Assembly: GCF_000015565.1 (NCBI RefSeq)
Contig: NC_008786.1
Span: 4,266,501-4,330,500 of the forward strand
Reading direction: 5' to 3'
DNA: 64,000 bases
Source: Verminephrobacter eiseniae EF01-2
Lineage (GTDB): Bacteria; Pseudomonadota; Gammaproteobacteria; Burkholderiales; Burkholderiaceae_C
A program made the translations under genes and the position numbers. Shown here one piece after another: positions 23,043-29,640 of this stretch (the stretch's first letter is position 1; every line of letters starts with the position of its first letter). Under the pieces are notes generated by a model that was given only the letters and a program-made list of their open reading frames with translations, did no database searches and was not told the origin of the DNA.

Positions 23043-23981
23043 TTACTGCTTGCGCTTGCTGCTGGCCGCCGGTGTGATGCGCTGCGCATCGGCGCGACCG
23101 AAGTAAAAATAGGGCATCAACTGCTCGGCCAAGTCGCGCGCTTGCGCAAGAGCGTTGCTCTGACCTTGCGCCAGCATGGCCCCCAGCGCTTCCAGCACGG
23201 TCAGTGCGGCCACGTTGGAGCTCGATAGCAAAGCGCTGTTGGCCTTGGCATAGAGCACATGCTGCGCCAGTTGCACGAGCGGTGACGTTGGCGCGTCAGT
23301 CAGGGCAGCGACCACCGCGCCACGCTGTTGCGCGAAATGGAGCAGACGCACCGTGTCGGCCGAATAGCGCGGAAACGAAATGCCAAAGACCAGATCCTGG
23401 GCAGTCAATTGGTTCATTCGACGCACGGCCTGCTCCGCCCCGCCTTCGCCGCCGATGGAGTGAACGTTGGGACAATACAGACCAAGGTGGTAGGCGGCGG
23501 AACTGGCCAGAAACGCGCTGCTGCCGAAGCCGACGATGTAGACCCGCTCCGATTGGCGTAACGCGAGCACAAAGTGCTCATGCGCGTCTGCATTCGACAT
23601 GCTGCGTGTCGCCTGAAGATTGTCGACAGACTGGGCAATCACGGCCAAAAGGGTGTCGTGCAAACGGGTGCCGGGCTTGATGTCGCGCAGTTTTTCGACC
23701 GGCTCCAAGGCGGTCTTGAAGACCTGCAAAAGATCGGCCCGGAAATCAGGATAGCTGCTGTAGCCGAGCGCCCGTGCAAACCGGTTGGCCGTAGCGATCG
23801 ACACCTTGGCGGCCTGCGCCAGCTCTTCGATGGATGCCGTTGCCACATCGAAGGCGTGGCGCAACACGTAATCAGCAATGCGCTGTTGCGAGCGCGGCAA
23901 AGCCGCGTACATGCCCGCGACGCGCTGTATCGCCGGGGCGTCGAACAAGGCAATCGGGAAAGTGGGCTGGTCCATTTGCAC
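23043..23981 (-). CDS. RpiR/MurR family transcriptional regulator
   Basis: A 312-residue regulator with an N-terminal helix-turn-helix of the RpiR type (SQQRIADYVLRHAFDVATASIEELAQAAKVSIATANRFARALGYSSYPDFRADLL). A C-terminal SIS sugar-isomerase-like domain follows (VYIVGFGSSAFLASSAAYHLG, later FGISFPRYSADTV). I used GTG 23981 because GGAAAA lies five bases before it; ATG 23975 is an alternative. It is the first gene of the minus-strand catabolic and transport operon and probably controls it. SIS domains usually bind phosphosugars, so its effector in this peptide-related setting is unclear. Confidence 0.88.
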   Translation of the reverse strand: MQMDQPTFPIALFDAPAIQRVAGMYAALPRSQQRIADYVLRHAFDVATASIEELAQAAKVSIATANRFARALGYSSYPDFRADLLQVFKTALEPVEKLRDIKPGTRLHDTLLAVIAQSVDNLQATRSMSNADAHEHFVLALRQSERVYIVGFGSSAFLASSAAYHLGLYCPNVHSIGGEGGAEQAVRRMNQLTAQDLVFGISFPRYSADTVRLLHFAQQRGAVVAALTDAPTSPLVQLAQHVLYAKANSALLSSSNVAALTVLEALGAMLAQGQSNALAQARDLAEQLMPYFYFGRADAQRITPAASSKRKQ

Positions 23982-24050
23982 GATTGTTTTCCGGGTTCAT
24001 TTCATTTGCAATGTTTTTTTTCATCCAGGAGCGCACTACTGCGCCCGCCG

Positions 24051-24216
24051 CTAGTGTCGCGTCACGGATCAGATGTCGTAGGCTGCGCGCAGCCATCGGA
24101 GCGCAGCGCAAGGCGCATCGCGCAGCCAATACCGAGCGTATTGGCAAGCGATGCAACGCCGCGATGCGCTTCGATGGCCAGCGCAGACCGACAGATGATC
24201 GGTGACGCGACACTAG
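24051..24216. mobile_element. 166-bp MITE-like palindromic element, copy 1
   Basis: The ends are inverted repeats of 21 bp (CTAGTGTCGCGTCACCGATCA, with one mismatch in this copy), and the arms remain complementary with interruptions for about 55 bp, so the unit can fold into one long hairpin. No gene fits inside. Copy 2 at 48279 differs at two positions only. Here it separates the RpiR gene from the divergent DUF4124 gene. CTAG at both tips may be the duplicated target. Confidence 0.85.
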
Positions 24217-24342
24217 CCTCCGGCCTGGCAAGGCCCGTTGCGCGGCGTCGCTGGTGGGGGGAGCGCAGCCGTGGCCTGCGTCGTGGGTCGCGCGCAACTG
24301 AACACTGGCGGGCGGGGGGCCAGGCGGATAGACTCCGGCTGC

Positions 24343-24846
24343 ATGAAATTGCACAAGATTCTTTTGCTGGCTGTGGCCTGCACCTGGGCCATGGGCGCGT
24401 CAGCGCAATGGCAGTGGATCGACAAGGAGGGGCGCAAGGTTTTCAGCGACCGCTCACCACCGCAGGACATCCCGGAAAAAGACATCCTGAAACGGCCCGG
24501 CGGCCGATCGGCCCCGGCGTCGAAGCAGGCGGTGCAAAGCGTTGCGGCGGCGCCCGCCGCAGCCGCGCCAAAACCCGCTGCCAGCGGCAAGGACAAGGAA
24601 CTGGAAGAGAAAAAAGCCCAGGCCGATGCCGCAGAAGCGGCCAAGAAAAAAGCCGCAGAGGAAAAAGTCGCCAAGGACAAGGCCGAGAACTGCACCCGCG
24701 CCCGCGCAGCCAAGGCCGCATTCGATGCCGGCAAACCGATCACCCAGGCCAATGCCGATGGCGAGCGCATCTTCCTCGATGGCCCGGCCCGCGATGCCGA
24801 GGCCCGGCGCATCAACGAGATCGTGGCCTCGGACTGCGTGAAGTGA
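24343..24846 (+). CDS. DUF4124 domain-containing exported protein
   Basis: A 167-residue protein with a signal peptide (KILLLAVACTWAMGASA) and, at the start of the mature part, the DUF4124 motif QWQWIDKEGRKVFSDRSPPQDIPEKDI. A long Ala/Lys/Glu-rich, probably helical linker (ELEEKKAQADAAEAAKKKAAEEK) follows. The end ([27 protein letters not shown]) contains two cysteines likely to form a disulfide. The family is periplasmic and of unknown function. It is transcribed alone, with the MITE copy upstream and the convergent rnfH gene ending nine bases after it. Confidence 0.8.
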   Translation: MKLHKILLLAVACTWAMGASAQWQWIDKEGRKVFSDRSPPQDIPEKDILKRPGGRSAPASKQAVQSVAAAPAAAAPKPAASGKDKELEEKKAQADAAEAAKKKAAEEKVAKDKAENCTRARAAKAAFDAGKPITQANADGERIFLDGPARDAEARRINEIVASDCVK

Positions 24847-24855
24847 TGAAGTGAT

Positions 24856-25248
24856 TCAACCCGGTTTGCCTGACCGCTGGCGGGCAAACAGCCCCGCCGT
24901 GCGGGCGCCCTGGCGGGCAAAGCGCTGGCGGCGTGCCAGTTTGGGGTCCACCTTCAAGGGGCGGTAGATCTCGATACGGTCCAGATGCTGCAGCGGCGCG
25001 TCCGGCCCGACGGCTTGGCCCCATATGCCCAACGATGCGGGCCGCCCCCCAGCGTCGTCTCGTGGCGCGGTGCCGCTGGCGCCTTGCCGCGCGGCACCAC
25101 TGGCGCGTATCGCATCGCCGAGCGTGGCGCCGATGGGCAATTCCAGTGTCCACTCCTGCGTCTGGCGCGGCGCGACGCACAGCACCACCGTGACCTGCAA
25201 GGTCGCCCGGATTGCGGTGTCAGCGGTGTCAGCAGTGTCATCCGCCAT
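24856..25248 (-). CDS. rnfH: RnfH family protein (ubiquitin-like fold, UPF0125)
   Basis: A 130-residue protein. The characteristic ends are seen: [35 protein letters not shown] at the start and IGIWGQAV-like text, then [21 protein letters not shown] at the end. An insertion of about 20 residues ([20 protein letters not shown]) lies between them, and an extra acidic N-terminal repeat ([10 protein letters not shown]) is present. The gene overlaps the end of ratA by 11 bp, and the ratA-rnfH pair beside smpB is a common proteobacterial arrangement. Its exact role is unknown. Confidence 0.85.
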   Translation of the reverse strand: MADDTADTADTAIRATLQVTVVLCVAPRQTQEWTLELPIGATLGDAIRASGAARQGASGTAPRDDAGGRPASLGIWGQAVGPDAPLQHLDRIEIYRPLKVDPKLARRQRFARQGARTAGLFARQRSGKPG

Positions 25249-25681
25249 AGATTTGCTTGGCCCGGGCGACAAAGGCATCGACCAGGCTGCCGGCGATGCG
25301 GTCGAACACCGGCCCGACCAGTGCGGCCAGCGCGGGGTTGCCAAAGCCGTAGTGCAGCCGCAATTCGATTTTGCAGGCGCGCTGCGTGCCGTCTCCGACC
25401 GGATGGAAATGCCAGTCGCCGTCCAGCCGCGAGAACGGCCCTTTGACAAGGTGCATGTGCACATGCCGCCCCGCCTGGTGCGTGTTGCGCGTCACGAAGC
25501 TCTGATGGATGCCGCCGAGCGCAATCCCGATTTCGGCCGTCATGCCGTCGGCGGTCTGCTCCAGCACGACACAGCGGTCGCACCACGGCAGAAAACGGGG
25601 GTAATGCTCCACTGCGGTGACCAGGGCGAACATTTCTTCGGGGCGGTACCAAAGGAGGACGGACTTTTGAACGGTTTTCAT
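25238..25681 (-). CDS. ratA: RatA family protein (START/polyketide cyclase-like)
   Basis: A 147-residue START-like domain protein. It opens [38 protein letters not shown] and ends [21 protein letters not shown], both standard for the RatA/Coq10 group. In E. coli RatA was described as a ribosome-association toxin, while homologues of Coq10 bind ubiquinone intermediates; the sequence does not decide. It is divergent from smpB, with 131 bp between the starts, and co-transcribed with rnfH. Confidence 0.87.
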   Translation of the reverse strand: MKTVQKSVLLWYRPEEMFALVTAVEHYPRFLPWCDRCVVLEQTADGMTAEIGIALGGIHQSFVTRNTHQAGRHVHMHLVKGPFSRLDGDWHFHPVGDGTQRACKIELRLHYGFGNPALAALVGPVFDRIAGSLVDAFVARAKQIYGG

Positions 25682-25812
25682 GCAGGCGGAGATTGCAGCT
25701 TGGGCACAGCGCCCGGCCGGGGGAAATTACAATCGCGCTGGCGCGGCGCTGAGCATTGTAGGCAGGCCGTCGATCTGCCCTGAACTGCCGGTTTGCGCTG
25801 CATCCGAACCCC

Positions 25813-26286
25813 ATGACCAAAAAACCCGATCCTGCGTCCCGCATTGCCGACAACAAGAAAGCGGCCCACGACTATTTCCTGGAAGAACGCTACGAAGCAG
25901 GCATGGTGCTGCATGGCTGGGAGGTCAAGGCGTTGCGCGCGGGCAAGGCACAGCTGACCGACGGCTATGTGCTGATTCGCGACGGCGAGCTGTTTTTGCT
26001 CGGCTGCCAGCTCCAAGCGCTCAAGACCGCGTCCACCCATGTCAGCCCCGAGGCGGCGCGCACGAAGAAATTGCTGCTCAAGAAGGACGACATCCGGCGC
26101 CTGATCGGCAAGGTCGAACAAAAGGGCTACACCCTGGTGCCGCTGAACCTGCACTGGAAAAATGGCGTCGTGAAATGCGAGATCGCGCTGGCCAGGGGCA
26201 AGGCCCAGCACGACAAGCGCAACTCCATCAAGGAGCGTGAAGGCAAGCGCGAGGTCGAGCGCGCGCTGAAAAGCCGCAGCCGTTGA
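25813..26286 (+). CDS. smpB: SsrA-binding protein SmpB
   Basis: A 157-residue tmRNA partner for trans-translation. Hallmarks are [38 protein letters not shown] at the start, the oligonucleotide-binding-fold core with [16 protein letters not shown], and the basic C-terminal tail ([13 protein letters not shown]) that enters the ribosomal mRNA channel. Length is normal. It stands alone on the plus strand between ratA and the convergent mrp operon. Confidence 0.96.
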   Translation: MTKKPDPASRIADNKKAAHDYFLEERYEAGMVLHGWEVKALRAGKAQLTDGYVLIRDGELFLLGCQLQALKTASTHVSPEAARTKKLLLKKDDIRRLIGKVEQKGYTLVPLNLHWKNGVVKCEIALARGKAQHDKRNSIKEREGKREVERALKSRSR

Positions 26287-26365
26287 CCCTTGCGTCGAGC
26301 CTCGATCCGGCCGTCACTGCACCGGGCCGAAGGCACGGGTTCATCATGCGTCGGCGGCGAGCGCA

Positions 26366-26761
26366 TCAGGAGCCGTCGGCGTCCGGCCCGGCGCCGGGCT
26401 GCTCCAGGCCAGGCGGCATGCCCTGCCCTGCCTGCCGGGCCCGGAACAATGCGGCGCGCATCAGCAAGATCGACATGATGGGCACCGTGATGGCCATGAA
26501 CCAGGCGATCAGCAGCGCATGCAGCGCCAGGCGTTCGGTCACTGAAAAGTACAGCACCGTGCCCAGCACGATCAGCCAGCAGCCCAGCGTGGCGATGATC
26601 GAAGGCGCATGCAGGCGCTCGAAAAACGTGCGCAGGCGCAGCAGCCCGATCGAGCCGAGCAAGGCCAGCCCTGCGCCGGCCAGCACCAGCGCGGCCACCA
26701 GCACTTCGAGCCACAGGGGCAGCAGGGCTTGGGCCATCGGGTCGGCCAGGCCCGGACTCAT
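26366..26761 (-). CDS. mrpG: Monovalent cation/H+ antiporter subunit G
   Basis: A 131-residue membrane protein with three helices typical of MrpG/MnhG/PhaG (VLAGAGLALLGSIGLLRLRTFFERLHAPS as signature). A Pro/Gly-rich C-terminal tail follows. It is the last gene of the operon and starts inside the stop of mrpF (ATGA). As a small subunit it is required for the assembled Mrp complex, which exchanges Na+ (or K+) for H+ at the inner membrane. Confidence 0.9.
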   Translation of the reverse strand: MSPGLADPMAQALLPLWLEVLVAALVLAGAGLALLGSIGLLRLRTFFERLHAPSIIATLGCWLIVLGTVLYFSVTERLALHALLIAWFMAITVPIMSILLMRAALFRARQAGQGMPPGLEQPGAGPDADGS

Positions 26762-27036
26762 TCGATCACCTCGCCGCGCAGCAGGAACTTGGCCATGGCC
26801 ATCGATCCGACAAAGCTGAACAGGGCCAGCAGCAGCGCGGCCTCGAAATAGTTCGTGCTGCCGTACAGCAGGCCCAGCACCAGCATCATGAGCATGCCGT
26901 TCAGGTACATGCAGTCGAGCGCCAGCACGCGGTCTTGCGCCGATGGGCCCTTGAGCAGGCGCACCAAGGCGCAGCCCATGGCCAGCGTCAGCATGAACAA
27001 CGCCAAGGGCAGGGCACGGTCGAGAATGGGGGTCAT
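26758..27036 (-). CDS. mrpF: Monovalent cation/H+ antiporter subunit F
   Basis: A 92-residue protein with three helices and the MrpF signature RLLKGPSAQDRVLALDCMYLNGMLMMLVLGL. The start overlaps the mrpE stop and its stop overlaps the mrpG start, each by four bases, so production of these subunits is coupled. Confidence 0.92.
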   Translation of the reverse strand: MTPILDRALPLALFMLTLAMGCALVRLLKGPSAQDRVLALDCMYLNGMLMMLVLGLLYGSTNYFEAALLLALFSFVGSMAMAKFLLRGEVIE

Positions 27037-27554
27037 TCGAAGATCTCCATCAGGGGGCGTTCGTAGCGCTGCTGGATGTGCGCTGCGATGGCGCCGGCGT
27101 CGTCGAGTTCCAGCACATGCAGCAGCAAGCTGCGGTCCGGCGCGAGTTCGGCCCAGGCGGTGCCCGGCGTGATGCAGGCGATGACGGCCAGCACCGCCAG
27201 CGCATTCGGGTCACGCAGCGCGAGCCGGATGCGCACGAAGCCCGCCGGGTGGCGCCTGCGGCCCGGCGTCAGCAGCAGCCGCACCACCGCCAGATTCGAT
27301 TGCACGGCATCCACCGCCACCGTCAGCGCCAGGCGCAGCACCAGCGCCGGTCTGCGGATGCGCACCGGCAGGGGGCGCAGCCCGGCCGTCAGCACCGGAA
27401 TTGCCAAGGCCAGCACGCTACCCAGCAGGCAGTGGCCCAGGCTCAGGCTGCGGTTGAGCAGCAACCACAGGCCCAGTAGCGCGACCGAAAGCACGGGTGC
27501 AGGCACCAGGCGTTGCAGCGCCTGGCGCCACCAGGGGGGGGTGCGGGATTTCAT
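27033..27554 (-). CDS. mrpE: Monovalent cation/H+ antiporter subunit E
   Basis: A 173-residue subunit with two N-terminal helices (PVLSVALLGLWLLLNRS, then LLGSVLALAIPVL) and a cytoplasmic domain. It carries the MrpE landmarks VRIRLALRDPNALAVLAVIACITPGTAWAEL and LLLHVLELDD near the end. ATG 27554 overlaps the mrpD stop (ATGA). Confidence 0.9.
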   Translation of the reverse strand: MKSRTPPWWRQALQRLVPAPVLSVALLGLWLLLNRSLSLGHCLLGSVLALAIPVLTAGLRPLPVRIRRPALVLRLALTVAVDAVQSNLAVVRLLLTPGRRRHPAGFVRIRLALRDPNALAVLAVIACITPGTAWAELAPDRSLLLHVLELDDAGAIAAHIQQRYERPLMEIFE

Positions 27555-29269
27555 GGCGCTGTGTGCTCGGCATCGTGGCGCGGCGGGTTCGGCACCGGGG
27601 TGGCGGACAGCACCGCGCGCAGGTAACTGGCCGGTGCATGCAAGGCATCGGCCGTGGCCTGCGTGAAGCGCAGCACGGCGCCGGCCTGCCACACCAGGGC
27701 CGCGCAGGCGAACAGCAGCAGGGCAATGGGCAGCGCCTCCAGCACCAGTAGCCGGGGGGCGGAGCGCCCCTGCGCGGCCCAGAAATGGCGCATGCCCGCC
27801 CGCATCAGCGCCAGCAGCGCCAGCAGCCCCGAACTGGGCAACAGGACGATCAGCGCCCAGCCTGCAACCCCTGGCAGCGCCGCCCGGGACGCGCCCAGCC
27901 CCTGCGGGTTGAGCAGCGCGTCGATCATCGCGAACTTGGCGATGAAGCCCGGCAGCGGCGGCAGGCCGGCAATGGTCAGCGTGCAGGCCATGAAGGCCAG
28001 CCCCAGCAGCGCCGCCGCTGCCGGGATCACCTGGCCGATCAGCGCCTGCTCCTGGTCGTCGAGGTTCAGCCCCTCGGTGGGGTGCAGATCGGCAGACAGG
28101 AACGGGGCATCGTCGGACTGCGCGTGCGGGGCCAGGTTGGCGCCAGCGTTGCGCCAGCGGTCGATCAGGTCGCTCAACAGGAACAGCGCGCTCACGGCCA
28201 GCGTGGAGCCTGGCAGGTAGTACAGCAGGCCGGCAGTCAGCCGGTGCTGGCCGAAGCCCAGCGCCGCCAGCAATGTGCCCGATGACACGATGGCGCCAAA
28301 GCCTGCCAGATGCCCCAGGCGCTGCGCGCCCAGCATGCCGATGGCGCCAAAGGCCAGCGTCAGCATGCCGCCGGCGATCAGCCACTGGCTGCCGAAGTGG
28401 GCCGATGCGCCGGCCTCGGCGCCAAACAGCAGCGTCCACAGCCGCAGCAGGCTGTACACGCCCACCTTGGTCATCAGCGCAAACAGGGCGCCCACCGGGG
28501 CCGTGGCTGCGCTGTAAGCCGGCACCAGCCAGAAGTTCAGCGGCCATACGGCCGCCTTGAGCAGAAAGGCCACGGCCAGGATGCCGGCCGCAGCGTGCAG
28601 CAGGCCACGGTCGGGTGCGGCGATGCCGGCCATGCTGTGCGCCAGATCGGCCATGTTCAGCGTGCCGGTGATGCCGTAGAGCATCGATACCCCGATCAGG
28701 AACAGCGCTGAAGCGGCCAGATTGAGCGCTATGAAATGCAGCCCCGCCGACACCCGTGGCCGACCCGAGCCATGCAGCAACAGGCCGTAGGAGGCGGCCA
28801 GCGTGATCTCGAAAAACACGAACAGGTTGAACAGGTCGGCGGTGAGGAAAGTCCCGGCCAGCCCCATGAGCTGGAACTGGAACAGCGGGTGGAAATGCAC
28901 CCCCGCCCGGTGCCAGCGCGCCGCCGCGAACAGCACTGCGGCCAGCGCCACCATGCCGGTCAGCACCAGCATCATCGCCGACAGGCGGTCGCTGACCAGC
29001 ACGATGCCAAACGGCGCCGGCCAGTTGCCCGGCAGGTATACCCATGGGCCGGGTTGCATGCCGGGCGCATCGGATTGCGCCAGCAGCAGCCAGGCCAGCA
29101 CCAGTCCCAGCAAGGTCGAGCCGATATTGAGTGCCGCTTTGATGCGCTGGTGTTGCTCGGGCAGCAGCAGCATCACGGCGGCCGTGAGCAAGGGCAGCGC
29201 GATCGGTGCCAGGATCAGGTGCGGCATCAGCAGCGCAGTGATGGCGGCGGTCAGACCAGGGTCGGTCAT
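27551..29269 (-). CDS. mrpD: Monovalent cation/H+ antiporter subunit D
   Basis: A 572-residue polytopic protein homologous to NuoM/NuoN proton-translocating subunits. Seen are the FVFFEITLAASYGLLLHG segment with a conserved Glu, the KAAVWPLNFWLVPAYSAATAPVGALFALMTKVGVYSLLRL region with the conserved lysines, and about 14 hydrophobic segments. It is one of the two large ion-conducting subunits. It overlaps mrpC and mrpE by four bases at either end. An insertion near residue 390 (HAQSDDAPFLSADLHPTEGLNLDDQ) is hydrophilic and likely cytoplasmic. Confidence 0.92.
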   Translation of the reverse strand: MTDPGLTAAITALLMPHLILAPIALPLLTAAVMLLLPEQHQRIKAALNIGSTLLGLVLAWLLLAQSDAPGMQPGPWVYLPGNWPAPFGIVLVSDRLSAMMLVLTGMVALAAVLFAAARWHRAGVHFHPLFQFQLMGLAGTFLTADLFNLFVFFEITLAASYGLLLHGSGRPRVSAGLHFIALNLAASALFLIGVSMLYGITGTLNMADLAHSMAGIAAPDRGLLHAAAGILAVAFLLKAAVWPLNFWLVPAYSAATAPVGALFALMTKVGVYSLLRLWTLLFGAEAGASAHFGSQWLIAGGMLTLAFGAIGMLGAQRLGHLAGFGAIVSSGTLLAALGFGQHRLTAGLLYYLPGSTLAVSALFLLSDLIDRWRNAGANLAPHAQSDDAPFLSADLHPTEGLNLDDQEQALIGQVIPAAAALLGLAFMACTLTIAGLPPLPGFIAKFAMIDALLNPQGLGASRAALPGVAGWALIVLLPSSGLLALLALMRAGMRHFWAAQGRSAPRLLVLEALPIALLLFACAALVWQAGAVLRFTQATADALHAPASYLRAVLSATPVPNPPRHDAEHTAP

Positions 29270-29640
29270 GGCAGTTCCTGCTCTTTGTGCGTGTCCCTGA
29301 CCGGGTTGCCGTCGACATGGTCGCTGCCCGCCATGCCGCGCGAGGCCAGCAGCACCACCAGGAACAGCGCCGTCATCGCAAAGCCGATCACGATGGCGGT
29401 GAGCGTGAGCGCCTGCGGCATGGGATCGGCGTAGTGCGCCAGATCCTGCGGTCGCCCCGGTTGCAGCACCGGCTCCTTGTCGATCGCCAGGCCCAGCCGC
29501 CCCATGCTGAAGATGAACAGGTTGACGGCATATGACAGCAGCGACAAGCCCATGATGACTTGAAAGCTGCGCGGGCGCAGCAGCAGCCAGACGCCCGAAC
29601 CGGTGAGCACGCCGATGGCCAGGGCCAGCACCAATTCCAT
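29266..29640 (-). CDS. mrpC: Monovalent cation/H+ antiporter subunit C
   Basis: A 124-residue NuoK-like subunit with three helices (VLALAIGVLTGSGVWLLL, VIMGLSLLSYAVNLFIFSMG, ALTLTAIVIGFAMTALFLVVLL). The family text VLQPGRPQDLAHYADPMPQALTLTAIVIG is clear. It starts on the last base of the mrpA stop (TGATG) and ends overlapping mrpD. Confidence 0.93.
   Translation of the reverse strand: MELVLALAIGVLTGSGVWLLLRPRSFQVIMGLSLLSYAVNLFIFSMGRLGLAIDKEPVLQPGRPQDLAHYADPMPQALTLTAIVIGFAMTALFLVVLLASRGMAGSDHVDGNPVRDTHKEQELP

Noticed and set aside
24051..24216. MITE as a structured regulatory RNA of the RpiR operon
   Set aside because: An almost identical copy lies in an unrelated place (secA-argJ), which fits mobility better than a dedicated riboregulator.
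25238..25681. ratA as part of a toxin-antitoxin system
   Set aside because: Although named a toxin in E. coli, the gene here is in the conserved ratA-rnfH/smpB core arrangement and is more likely a Coq10-like housekeeping protein.
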